Shown: positions 1 through 6,683, counted from the stretch's first letter. The stretch: 9,337 bases of DNA from an uncultured Opitutia bacterium (GCA_903853185.1 CAINSX010000313.1:1-9337), one strand, 5' to 3'. Notes: generated by a model from the letters alone, not told the origin. Numbers and translations: made by a program.

Positions 1-621
1 GAGCGAGAGGACGCGGGTGGCGGCCTTGTTGACGGCAGCCATCGAGCGGAGGAGCGGGGTCTTCTTGTCGAGGGCTTCGCCCTTCCAGGACACGAAGGCG
101 GTCGGGATGCAGAGCGTCGAACCGTTCTCGGTGTCGAAGATGTAAGCCGGGGAGGTGACGTCCCAGGCGGTGTAACCGCGGGCTTCGAAGGTGGAGCGGA
201 GGCCACCGTTCGGGAAGGAGGAGGCGTCAGGTTCGGCCTGGATCAGCGCCTTGCCGGAGAACTGGGCAAGGGTGCCGTTACCATTAGGTTCGAAGAAGGT
301 GTCATGCTTCTCGGCGGTGAAGCCGGTGAGCGGATAGAAGACGTGGGCGTAGTGCGTCGCGCCGCACTCGAGCGCCCAATCCTTGATGGCAGCGGCAACG
401 ACGTCCGCGGCGGCGGCGTCGAGCTTGATGCCGGCTTCGATGCTGGACTTGAGAGACTTGAATACTTCCTTCGGGAGGCGCTTCTCCATCTTATCGAGGG
501 AGAAGACATTCTGGCCGTAGATTAGATCGATCTTCTCATTGCGGAAGTCGAAGCTGCCCTGAAGGCGAGGCTGAGAAGCAATCGCCTCGATGGCGTTGCG
601 GCGGGCTGGGTTGGTGCTCAT
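1..621 (-). CDS. glnN: Glutamine synthetase type III, N-terminal 207 residues (3' end beyond window)
   Basis: Glutamine synthetase makes glutamine from glutamate, ammonia and ATP in the cytoplasm and is the entry point for ammonium assimilation. The visible part is the N-terminal region of the long GSIII family (about 700 residues): residues around 33-60 read GQNVFSLDKMEKRLPKEVF, followed by a KDWALECGATHYAHVF segment, PLTGFTAEKHDTFFEP, and then the very characteristic AEPDASSFPNGGLRSTFEARG and EALDKKTPLLRSM stretches. These match GSIII rather than GSI (GlnA). The ATG at 621 gives MSTNPARRNAIEAIA. No Shine-Dalgarno sequence precedes it; the bases just upstream are C-rich. The gene follows a DUF481 gene on the same strand after a 138-bp AT-rich spacer that carries a sigma-54-type promoter, which suggests nitrogen-responsive control of its own transcript. 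The catalytic C-terminal portion lies outside the window. The family call is secure from sequence recall; regulation is inferred. Confidence 0.95.
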   Translation of the reverse strand, partial: MSTNPARRNAIEAIASQPRLQGSFDFRNEKIDLIYGQNVFSLDKMEKRLPKEVFKSLKSSIEAGIKLDAAAADVVAAAIKDWALECGATHYAHVFYPLTGFTAEKHDTFFEPNGNGTLAQFSGKALIQAEPDASSFPNGGLRSTFEARGYTAWDVTSPAYIFDTENGSTLCIPTAFVSWKGEALDKKTPLLRSMAAVNKAATRVLSL

Positions 622-664
622 GGATGGGGGGATTGGAAAGGTGTTTAATTACGAACAATTTCAA

Positions 665-680
665 AGCACCGCCCGTGCCA
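665..680 (-). promoter_or_regulatory. Candidate sigma-54 (RpoN) -24/-12 promoter of glnN
   Basis: Read on the minus strand the element is TGGCACGGGCGGTGCT. Against the RpoN consensus TGGCACG-N4-TTGCW it matches all seven -24 bases and four of the five -12 bases, with the obligatory 10 bases between GG and GC. The -12 GC lies at 667-666, which puts transcription start near 654 and leaves a leader of about 33 bases before the glnN ATG at 621. Sigma-54 control of glutamine synthetase is classical in other bacteria. The same bases also form a GCAC-N5-GTGC inverted repeat (667-679), so a repressor site is an alternative reading. Confidence 0.6.
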
Positions 681-715
681 CGGTTCAATAGGTAACCATT
701 CACAGGGGGTTTTGT

Positions 716-747
716 GCTTTTTTAGACAATTGTGTCTATTTTTAAGC
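716..747. promoter_or_regulatory. Interrupted palindrome upstream of glnN (possible activator or operator site)
   Basis: The core TAGACA-ATTG-TGTCTA at 723-738 has perfect 6-bp arms. Outside unpaired T runs, GCTT (716-719) and AAGC (744-747) pair again, so the whole element spans 32 bp. Its centre is about 76 bp upstream of the start predicted for the sigma-54 promoter, near where enhancer-binding activators often sit. It is AT-rich in a GC-rich neighbourhood. On the plus strand the hairpin is followed by five Ts, but no plus-strand gene ends here; on the minus strand it is followed by As, so it is not a good terminator for the DUF481 gene. Confidence 0.4.
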
Positions 748-749
748 AA
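721..749 (-). promoter_or_regulatory. Weak candidate sigma-70 promoter for glnN
   Basis: On the minus strand TTGCTT (749-744) is followed after 17 bases by TCTAAA (726-721). Each box is a partial match (3/6 and 4/6), but the spacing is ideal and the region is AT-rich. The palindrome at 723-738 would lie in the spacer and overlap the -10 box, so a protein bound there would block this promoter. It would give a leader of about 90 bases. It could act as a basal promoter beside the sigma-54 element. Confidence 0.22.
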
Positions 750-759
750 ATAAGCCCGC

Positions 760-1770
760 TTACTTCCATACATAGGTCGTTCGAAGGAAATAGGACGTAT
801 CTGTCTTAACCTGGGTCGGCAGGGGTTTGGACCTAAAATCATTGGCCACCCCTACCCTCAAGGAAAGCGGACCAGTGTTACGCAGGACATTGAGGCTCGT
901 CTCGTGACGGACGTAAAAGTCTCCTGACCGCTGGAACGAGGGGACGAAATTGAGCGAGGTATCCCAGGCCGCCCATCCAAGCTCCCTTGAGAAGATTAGG
1001 CCGATATCCGCGGAAGGAGCGGCGAGGCCGGGTTGGCTCGGCGAAGCGTATCGCTCATAGCGGTGCGCAAGACCGAGACGCGCGTCCAGCTTGCCCTTGG
1101 CGTCGGAGTGTAGACGGAAGCCCCAGCCGGCCGCGTTCACGGAGAAGAAGTCGATCAACCGGGCGTTATCATAACCGGTATCACTGCGCACGTACCAGAA
1201 CACGACGTCCGTAGGATTCGTCTCATAGGAAGCCGTCACATGCAAATCATCGGCCGAAGTGAGGTTGCCCGCATCCGCCCGTACCAGCCGAACGCCGGCG
1301 ATTACGGTGTCGGCCTTGGTCACACCCTTGGCCGAAAATCCTGCGCTAAAGCCCGACCCCATCACGACGCCGCTACGGCCCGAGACATCGACATCGGCCT
1401 GCGTGGTCCATTGGCGTTTTCCGGCGGTCTCCGCGGGCCGCAGCGACGGATCGCGCCAAAGCTCCAGGGCTACATCCAACGGACTGGTCTCCGCACCGCC
1501 CTGCGAAGCAACCCGGCCGCCGGCCGCGTTGGCCGGGCCGCGCGAGACCACGCCACCGGAACTCACCAGCACGGCATCATCGGTGACGAAAGATTCGACC
1601 TGCACCAGTTGTAGGTGCTGCACGTTGGCGTCACCGAGTACTGGAACGCGCATCTCGAGCACGCCGGAGGCGATGCGCTCGATACGACCTTTCAGGAAAG
1701 TCCCATCCTTCATCGTGACGGTGTCCGCCAGGCAGGTGGCGGTCAGAAATAGAAGCATCAAGGCCCTCAT
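760..1770 (-). CDS. DUF481 family outer-membrane protein with N-terminal SH3/LSm-like strand region
   Basis: This 336-residue protein has a short signal peptide (residues 1-15, MRALMLLFLTATCLA, cleavage probably before D16). Residues 16-60, beginning DTVTMKDGTFLKGRI, have the alternating strand pattern typical of the leader domain found before DUF481 barrels. An Ala/Gly/Ser-rich linker (about 70-95) follows. From about 118 to the end the pattern is of amphipathic beta strands (QWTTQADVDVSG, HVTASYETNPTD, WGFRLHSDAKGKLDARLGLAHRYERY), ending TSYFLRTTYVWK, as in a DUF481 outer-membrane beta-barrel. The terminal aromatic is the penultimate residue rather than the last. The function of DUF481 proteins is not known. 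C13 is not in a lipobox (T precedes it). The gene is divergent from hemY and lies upstream of glnN with no clear terminator between. No Shine-Dalgarno sequence is visible before the ATG at 1770. Confidence 0.82.
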   Translation of the reverse strand: MRALMLLFLTATCLADTVTMKDGTFLKGRIERIASGVLEMRVPVLGDANVQHLQLVQVESFVTDDAVLVSSGGVVSRGPANAAGGRVASQGGAETSPLDVALELWRDPSLRPAETAGKRQWTTQADVDVSGRSGVVMGSGFSAGFSAKGVTKADTVIAGVRLVRADAGNLTSADDLHVTASYETNPTDVVFWYVRSDTGYDNARLIDFFSVNAAGWGFRLHSDAKGKLDARLGLAHRYERYASPSQPGLAAPSADIGLIFSRELGWAAWDTSLNFVPSFQRSGDFYVRHETSLNVLRNTGPLSLRVGVANDFRSKPLPTQVKTDTSYFLRTTYVWK

Positions 1771-1796
1771 GGTCGGGTAGACAGTCGCAAGGACGC

Positions 1797-1811
1797 AGGG
1801 TTGCCAACCCT
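1797..1811. promoter_or_regulatory. Perfect palindrome in the DUF481/hemY divergent spacer
   Basis: AGGGTTG-C-CAACCCT has perfect 7-bp arms around one central base. It lies in the 66 bp between two divergent start codons and covers the -35 box proposed for hemY. It looks like an operator for a dimeric regulator and could act in both directions. No regulator gene is nearby to assign it to. Confidence 0.45.
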
Positions 1812-1830
1812 ATCGTTCGGGGTCGATAAT
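1801..1830 (+). promoter_or_regulatory. Candidate sigma-70 promoter of hemY
   Basis: TTGCCA (1801-1806, 5/6 match) is followed after 18 bases by GATAAT (1825-1830, 5/6 match). Transcription would begin close to 1837, which is the first base of the preferred hemY ATG, so the mRNA would be leaderless or nearly so. If real, the TTG at 1801 is a promoter box and not a start codon. Confidence 0.45.
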
Positions 1831-1836
1831 CCGCTC

Positions 1837-3180
1837 ATGGTGCTCGACGCGGTCATACTGGGAGCTGGACCGGCCGGATTGGCCGTAGCCAACGCCATGG
1901 TCCGCACCGGCGCGAAAGTGAAGGTCATCGAGCCTAGCGCCAGAGTCGGCGGATCCATCCGGACGATCCGCGAAGACGGCTGGCTGGTCGAGACTGGCCC
2001 CAACACCCTCCAGCTCGAAGGCGAAGCCGACGAAGCCCTGCTCGCGGCATATGGCCTGACCGAAGCCACCCAATCGGCCGATATGCGTGCGGCCAAACGC
2101 TACATCTACGCCCACGGCAAACTCCATGGCTTCGGTGGCAATCCCCTCGCAATCCTGACGTCCAGCCTCCTGAGCTGGCCCGGAAAACTCCGCCTTCTTT
2201 CCGAACCCTTCCGAGGCAAAGGGGGCCACGTCGGCGAGACGGTCGAGCAGTTTGCGACGCGTCGCTTCGGACCCGAAGCCGCCGCGATGCTCATGGACCC
2301 CGTCGTCTCCGGCGTCCATGCCGGCGATCCATCCAAACTGGTAATGGCCGACTGCTTCCCCCGCATTCACGCGTTCGAACAAGAATTCGGCTCGGTGCTC
2401 AAAGGCCTCCGCCGCGCGCCCAAGGTGACGCGCAAGGTCGTCGGTTTCCCGCGCGGCATGCAACAGCTGGCTGACGCGATGGCTGCTCCGATCGGCGCCG
2501 AGAACGTGCGCCTCCGCAGCGTCGCCACGCAGATCCGACGGGACGCCAAAGGCTGGAACGTCGCCTGGCGTGACGCCAACGGTACCGAAGACGGCGCGTG
2601 CGCGAAACACCTGATCGTAACCGCCCCCCATTGGCATTGGACCTCCCTGCCCTTCGACGAATCCGTCGCGCGCATGCTAAACGACTGGGAGAACGCATCC
2701 GTACCGGCGGTGACCGTCGTCGCTCGCGGCTACGCCGTCGCCGACGTACCGCACCCACTCGACGGTTTCGGCTACCTGACGCCGGGCGCCGAGAAACGCA
2801 ACGTACTCGGCTGCCTCTTCCCGACGACGGTGCTGCCGGCGCGGGCGCCTGAAGGTCATGCGCTGCTCTGCTGCTTCATCGGCGGCGCACGCCGACCCGA
2901 CCTGGCTGGCCTGACCGACGAAGCCCTCCGCAAGGTCGTGGACGACGAACTCGCCACGACGCTCGGCATCAAGGCCTCGCCACGCAAGGAGTGGATCCAG
3001 CGATGGGAACGCGCGATCCCACAATATGACGCGGGCCAGCGTCGCCGGGAAGACGCACTCGCGCAGACCGAAGCCGCACACCCCGGACTCCATTTCCATG
3101 GGGCGTTCCGCGGCGGCATCGCGCTGATGCACGTCATCCGCACAGGCGACGCCCTCGGCCGATCCTTGGCCCGCAGTTAA
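1837..3180 (+). CDS. hemY: Oxygen-dependent protoporphyrinogen oxidase (HemY/HemG type)
   Basis: This FAD flavoenzyme oxidises protoporphyrinogen IX to protoporphyrin IX, the penultimate step of haem synthesis. The 447-residue product opens with the dinucleotide-binding motif GAGPAG (9-14), an acidic strand end (E32), the GGS motif (38-40) and ETGPNTL (52-58), all typical of this amine-oxidase-fold family. GVHAGDPSKLVMADCFPRIH (about 159-178), KVVGFPRGMQQLADAM and LGCLFPTTVLPARAP are family signatures. The C-terminal FAD-contact region reads GAFRGGIAL where many relatives have a GN-RGVG-type sequence. The family is called hemG in some nomenclature. An upstream TTG at 1801 is in frame, with an AAGGA seven bases before it, and would add 12 residues; I prefer the ATG at 1837 because homologues start just before the FAD motif and because 1801 lies in a palindrome and a -35-like box. 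The TAA stop overlaps that of the convergent transporter gene. Confidence 0.9.
   Translation: MVLDAVILGAGPAGLAVANAMVRTGAKVKVIEPSARVGGSIRTIREDGWLVETGPNTLQLEGEADEALLAAYGLTEATQSADMRAAKRYIYAHGKLHGFGGNPLAILTSSLLSWPGKLRLLSEPFRGKGGHVGETVEQFATRRFGPEAAAMLMDPVVSGVHAGDPSKLVMADCFPRIHAFEQEFGSVLKGLRRAPKVTRKVVGFPRGMQQLADAMAAPIGAENVRLRSVATQIRRDAKGWNVAWRDANGTEDGACAKHLIVTAPHWHWTSLPFDESVARMLNDWENASVPAVTVVARGYAVADVPHPLDGFGYLTPGAEKRNVLGCLFPTTVLPARAPEGHALLCCFIGGARRPDLAGLTDEALRKVVDDELATTLGIKASPRKEWIQRWERAIPQYDAGQRRREDALAQTEAAHPGLHFHGAFRGGIALMHVIRTGDALGRSLARS
3177..3180. other. Shared TTAA: overlapping convergent stop codons of hemY and the transporter gene
   Basis: The palindromic TTAA supplies TAA on the plus strand (3178-3180) for hemY and TAA on the minus strand (3179-3177) for the transporter. 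There is therefore no intergenic space, and neither gene has room for its own terminator before entering the other. I saw no strong hairpin with a T run close to either stop. Confidence 0.9.
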
Positions 3181-4535
3181 GCCTTCAGTCGTTCGGATTC
3201 AGGCTCAGGCAGTCCGCGGACGACCCAGATTGCGGGCAACATCAGCAGAGCTCCGCCGACATAGACCCAGAAATGGGACCCGAAGCGGAAGTAAAGCAAC
3301 GCCGCCGTAATCGGCCCGATGACGCGGGCCAGCGAACCAGCCGATCGCAAGATGCCCAGATTGCGACCTTGCTCGGAGGAATCGGAATAAAGAGAGACTA
3401 GGGCGGACACGCTGGGAAGGATCAGGCCCGTCGCGAAGGAAATCAGGCCGAGGCCGAGGTAGAACACCGTCTTGGAGCCGTTGCCATCGGCGACAGGGAT
3501 ATGGGGGATCTGCGCCACCACGATGAACGCCACCGAAGCGATAACCATGCCGAGCATGATGACCTTGCGCTGGCCCATGCGCTTGACGAGCTGACGGGCG
3601 AGGCCTTGGGCGAAAATCATGCAAGCGCCATTGAAAAGGAAGAGCCACGCATTGTCGCGCGGACTGTAGGCGAATAGCGCGAACGTCAGGAACACGATGG
3701 TATTCTCCATGCCGGTGAAGGCGACCTGGTACACCAGATTGGCGAAAGAGGTACGGCGGACGGCGGAAGAGCGGACCGTGGCGAGGTCGAAGACCGAAGG
3801 ACGCTTGGCGTCGGCGCTGGCTCGACGCTCCGGCGCCAAGGTCTCTGGGAAGAATTTCACCACCAGCAGGAAATTCAGCAGCGCGAGCGATGCGGCGATG
3901 GCGGCGGGGACGGAGAAGGGATTCAGCCCGAATGATCCAAGGACCGGCCCGTGGGTGAATTGCAAGGATGAGGCCAGGCCCCCAATGACAGGGCCGAAAA
4001 CGAAGCCTAGGCCGATCGCGATGCCGACCACCGCCATTCCCTTCGTGCGCTCCTTCTCGTCGGTGATGTCCGCGGCGGCCGCGCTGGCGACAGCGATATT
4101 GCCCGCCATCATGCCCGAGACGAGACGCGTCAGCACCACGACCCAAAATTGGGCGGCGAAAATCCAGAGCACGTAGGACAGCACGTTGCCCGCGAGGGTG
4201 ATCGTCAGGATGCGACGGCGGCCGAGACGGTCGGACAGCGCGCCCCAGATCGGCGAGAACACGAACTGCAGACCGGAATAAAGGCTGCTCAAGATGCCGC
4301 CAAAAAGCACCGGCAGCAGAAGATGCTTATCGAGGACGGTGTCACGACCCAGCCATTCGGCCGCGGCGCTGAGAGAACCGACGAGCGTACCGACCGCCCC
4401 TTCCTGCTTGATGTAATATTCCAGCAGATGGGGGAACAGCGGGATGATGATGCTGAAACCCACGATATCCATGAACACCGTCAGGAAGATGAGCCCGAGG
4501 GTGCGACGCTGGGCGGGGGCGGCTGGGGCGGACAT
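3177..4535 (-). CDS. Major facilitator superfamily transporter, DHA1/TCR-Tet-like drug:H+ antiporter family
   Basis: A 452-residue inner-membrane transporter with about 12 hydrophobic segments. TM1 contains FMDIVGFSIIIPLFP with an acidic residue (D23), as in TetA-like proteins. The cytoplasmic loop after TM2 holds motif A, GALSDRLGRRRIL (98-110). R137 in VVVLTRLVSG fits motif B, and GIAIGLGFVFGPVIGG (171-186) fits the antiporter motif C. A roughly 40-residue insertion between TM1 and TM2 (about 41-75, with WLGRDTVLDKHLL) is longer than in classic TetA. The substrate cannot be read from sequence; efflux of a small molecule is the family expectation. The ATG at 4535 is preferred over an in-frame GTG at 4601, because the longer form would add an unconvincing 22-residue extension and nearly fill the divergent spacer. 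No Shine-Dalgarno sequence is apparent. The gene converges on hemY with overlapping stops and diverges from a DUF362-like gene. Confidence 0.88.
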   Translation of the reverse strand: MSAPAAPAQRRTLGLIFLTVFMDIVGFSIIIPLFPHLLEYYIKQEGAVGTLVGSLSAAAEWLGRDTVLDKHLLLPVLFGGILSSLYSGLQFVFSPIWGALSDRLGRRRILTITLAGNVLSYVLWIFAAQFWVVVLTRLVSGMMAGNIAVASAAAADITDEKERTKGMAVVGIAIGLGFVFGPVIGGLASSLQFTHGPVLGSFGLNPFSVPAAIAASLALLNFLLVVKFFPETLAPERRASADAKRPSVFDLATVRSSAVRRTSFANLVYQVAFTGMENTIVFLTFALFAYSPRDNAWLFLFNGACMIFAQGLARQLVKRMGQRKVIMLGMVIASVAFIVVAQIPHIPVADGNGSKTVFYLGLGLISFATGLILPSVSALVSLYSDSSEQGRNLGILRSAGSLARVIGPITAALLYFRFGSHFWVYVGGALLMLPAIWVVRGLPEPESERLKA

Positions 4536-4579
4536 GGGGCCCACGATGGGGGCCTTGCCGACCTGCGCAAACAAAACAG

Positions 4580-4594
4580 CGGCTTGCGAAGCCG
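4580..4594. promoter_or_regulatory. Palindrome in the transporter/DUF362 divergent spacer
   Basis: CGGCTT-GCG-AAGCCG has perfect 6-bp arms and a 3-base centre. It lies 25 bp upstream of the DUF362-like start and 45 bp upstream of the transporter start. The position suits an operator controlling one or both genes. In RNA it could also form a small hairpin in a leader. No convincing -35/-10 pair accompanies it; GATAAG at 4610-4615 is only a partial -10. Confidence 0.3.
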
Positions 4595-4618
4595 GTCCCA
4601 CGGGGAGAAGATAAGACC

Positions 4619-5617
4619 ATGCGTATTCTCGCCGCCATCGCCCTCTCGCTCGGTCTCGCCGGCGCCCATGCGGCCACCGACCCGAAGCTACTGGTCATCG
4701 AGCAGAAGCTCGGCGGCTTCGGCGACAAGGATTATGCCTCGGCGATCGAGAGTACCCTCGGCGAATTCGAGACCCGCACGGGTGTCCGCCTTCGTCCGGC
4801 CGACCTACGCCGCTGCGGCCTCAAGCTCTCGTCCGAAAGCGGCGCCGGCCTGTCCACGCCCAAGCCGCTCGTCCGCGCGATCACCGCCGCCCTCATGCGT
4901 CGCGGGTTCGCCCAGAACGCCATCACCCTCTGCGACGCTAAGGTCGACAGCCTCCGCCAAGCCGGCTTCCTGCCAGCCCTGACCTCACAGAGCCAGACCT
5001 TCGAAGGATTCCCCGTCACCGCTTGGGACATGTTCGCGACCGACTGGGCCAAGGAAAGCCAGCTGCGCTACGAGAACCAGGTGTTGCCTCGTCCGGGAGC
5101 TCAGAACGTCTCGTGGGGCGATGCGCGTGTGAGCGTACTCCCGAAGACGCTGGTCGATGAAGTTGATTTCTGGATCAACCTGCCGGTGCTCAGCGACAGC
5201 AAGTCGCTCGGCGTGCACGGAGCGATGGCCGCAGCCTCCATCGGCAACATGGTCAACTCCGAGCGCTTTCTCGACAACCCGTTCAACGCTTCCAAGGCGG
5301 CGGTCGAAGTCTGCGCCATCCCGAAACTGTCGAAGCGTAACGTACTCACAATCCTTTCGCTGGAGCGCTACCAAGTGCTCGGCGGCCCTAGCTTCGACGC
5401 GAGCTGGAGCCGTTCCGAGAAGACGCTGCTGAGCAGCGCGAACCCGGTGATCATCGATTTCATCGGCCTGCAGAAGATCAACGCGGGCCGGACCGCCAGC
5501 GGTATCGAAGCCATCTATCCCGAGCCCCCGATCTTTAACGCCGCCAACGCGGGCGAGATCCGCCTCGGCACCTGCCGCCCGGCCGACATCACGCTGGTCC
5601 GCCTCCCGGCGCCTTGA
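4619..5617 (+). CDS. Exported DUF362-like protein of unknown function
   Basis: The 332-residue product has a clear signal peptide (MRILAAIALSLGLAGAHA, cleavage before A19) and so should act outside the cytoplasm. The mature part resembles the DUF362 family as recalled from Opitutaceae: LKLSSESGAGLSTPKPLVRAI (about 68-88), a strand ending ITLCDAK (102-108), EVDFWINLPVLSDSKSLGVHGAMA (181-204), and LTILSLERYQVLGGPSF (243-259). Some DUF362 proteins carry ferredoxin-type cysteine clusters; this one has four isolated cysteines (66, 105, 232, 319) and no CxxC motif, so no iron-sulphur cluster is expected and disulphides are possible. The biochemical function is unknown. The ATG at 4619 is preceded by GGAG eleven bases upstream, the only recognisable Shine-Dalgarno-like sequence among the starts in this window. 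The gene is monocistronic between a divergent transporter gene and a terminator shared with mdh. Confidence 0.78.
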   Translation: MRILAAIALSLGLAGAHAATDPKLLVIEQKLGGFGDKDYASAIESTLGEFETRTGVRLRPADLRRCGLKLSSESGAGLSTPKPLVRAITAALMRRGFAQNAITLCDAKVDSLRQAGFLPALTSQSQTFEGFPVTAWDMFATDWAKESQLRYENQVLPRPGAQNVSWGDARVSVLPKTLVDEVDFWINLPVLSDSKSLGVHGAMAAASIGNMVNSERFLDNPFNASKAAVEVCAIPKLSKRNVLTILSLERYQVLGGPSFDASWSRSEKTLLSSANPVIIDFIGLQKINAGRTASGIEAIYPEPPIFNAANAGEIRLGTCRPADITLVRLPAP

Positions 5618-5631
5618 TTCGACGGGCATGA

Positions 5632-5664
5632 AAAAGGCGGCCGGGTCTCCCCGGGCCGCCTTTT
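5632..5664. terminator. Bidirectional rho-independent terminator between the DUF362-like gene and mdh
   Basis: AAAAGGCGGCC (5632-5642) pairs perfectly with GGCCGCCTTTT (5654-5664), an 11-bp stem whose loop can pair further (GGG with CCC). A TTTTCTTT run follows on the plus strand and five Ts end the arm on the minus strand, so it can stop both converging transcripts. It begins 14 bp after the DUF362-like stop and ends 17 bp before the mdh stop codon. Confidence 0.9.
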
Positions 5665-5681
5665 CTTTGATTGAATCTGGT

Positions 5682-6683
5682 TTAGAGCTTCAGGCCAAGC
5701 GCTTCGGAGGCGGTCGCGCGCTCTTCGAGCAGTTCCTTCTCGGTGATGGCGATCTTCTCCTTGGAGAAGGCGTCGAGCGGCAGACCCTGGACGATTTCCC
5801 AGGAGCCGTCGGCCTTGGTGCGGAGCGGGTAACCGAACATGATGCCCGGGGTGATGCCATAATCACCTTTGGACAGGACAGCGACAGAGTGCCATTCGCC
5901 GGCCGGAGTCGGGACGTGGAGGCTGCGCAGGGTGTCGAGGGCGGCATTCGCGGCGGAAGCGGCGGAAGAGGCGCCACGGGCCTTGATGACGGCAGCACCG
6001 CGCTTCTGGACATCGGACACGAAGGTCTCCTTGAGCCAAGCGTGGTCGGTGATGACCTGCATGGCAGGCTGGCCGCCGATGGTGGCGTTGGTGAAGTCAG
6101 GATACTGCGTCGAAGAGTGATTACCCCAGATGGCGACGTTCTTGACGACGGAGTTATGTGCGCCGGCCTTGCCCGCGAGCTGCGACTTGGCGCGGTTCTC
6201 GTCGAGACGAGTCATGGCGAAGAAGTTCTCGACGGGCAGGTTGCCGGCGGAGCGCAGGGCGATGAGCGCGTTAGTATTGCAGGGATTGCCAACGACCAGG
6301 ACCTTGACGCTCTTCTTGGCATTGCGCGCGATGGCTTCGCCCTGGCCGATGAAGATCTTTCCGTTGATGCCGAGGAGATCCTTGCGCTCCATGCCATCCT
6401 TGCGAGGCACGGCGCCGATGAGCAGGCACCAGTCGGCATCCTTGAAGCCTTCGTTAAGGTCGCCGGTGGCGACGACGTCGGTGAGCAGCGGGAAGGCGCA
6501 GTCCTGGAGTTCCATCACGACGCCGGCGAGGGCGTTGAGGCCGGGTCCGACTTCGATCAGATTCAGGGCGACCGGCTGGTCAGCTCCGAAGACGGCGCCG
6601 GAAGCCAGGCGGAAGATGGCGGCGTAACCGATGTTGCCGGCGGCGCCGGTGACCGCGACGCGAATGGGGGACTTGGAAGCCAT
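5682..6683 (-). CDS. mdh: Malate dehydrogenase, type 2 (NAD-dependent)
   Basis: It interconverts malate and oxaloacetate with NAD in the TCA cycle. The 333-residue length is normal for type 2 MDH. Visible features are the Rossmann motif TGAAGNIGY (12-20), an acidic NAD-ribose residue (E44 in NLIEVG), the mobile substrate loop VPRKDGMERKDLL with R94 and R100, the NPCNTNA strand (133-139), TRLDENRA with catalytic D161 and substrate-binding R164, and WGNHSSTQ with catalytic H189. All expected active-site residues are present. The ATG at 6683 starts just before the nucleotide-binding strand, as expected; CGTCCCTCT precedes it, so there is no Shine-Dalgarno sequence. It lies 48 bp downstream of the exonuclease gene on the same strand and may be the last gene of the hrpB-exonuclease-mdh transcript, which would end at the terminator at 5632-5664. 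Confidence 0.96.
   Translation of the reverse strand: MASKSPIRVAVTGAAGNIGYAAIFRLASGAVFGADQPVALNLIEVGPGLNALAGVVMELQDCAFPLLTDVVATGDLNEGFKDADWCLLIGAVPRKDGMERKDLLGINGKIFIGQGEAIARNAKKSVKVLVVGNPCNTNALIALRSAGNLPVENFFAMTRLDENRAKSQLAGKAGAHNSVVKNVAIWGNHSSTQYPDFTNATIGGQPAMQVITDHAWLKETFVSDVQKRGAAVIKARGASSAASAANAALDTLRSLHVPTPAGEWHSVAVLSKGDYGITPGIMFGYPLRTKADGSWEIVQGLPLDAFSKEKIAITEKELLEERATASEALGLKL

Noticed and set aside
716..747. Hairpin plus T run as a rho-independent terminator
   Set aside because: The T run is on the plus strand, where no gene ends; for the minus-strand DUF481 transcript the hairpin is followed by As, and the stem is short and AT-rich.
645..842. A 65-codon minus-strand frame spanning the end of the DUF481 gene and the spacer
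   Set aside because: It overlaps the DUF481 barrel terminus in another frame and runs through the promoter elements of glnN; no start context or family resemblance.
1720..1770. Lipoprotein signal in the DUF481 protein (C13)
   Set aside because: The residues before the cysteine are T-A-T, and the -1 position is not Gly, Ala or Ser, so a standard signal peptidase I site fits better.
1810..2637. A 275-codon minus-strand frame opposite hemY
   Set aside because: It is a shadow of the hemY coding frame with a low-complexity composition; the plus-strand product has clear FAD and PPO motifs.
3205..4146. A 313-codon minus-strand frame within the transporter gene
   Set aside because: It is an Arg/His/Pro-rich out-of-frame translation of the transporter gene, with no hydrophobic segments or motifs.
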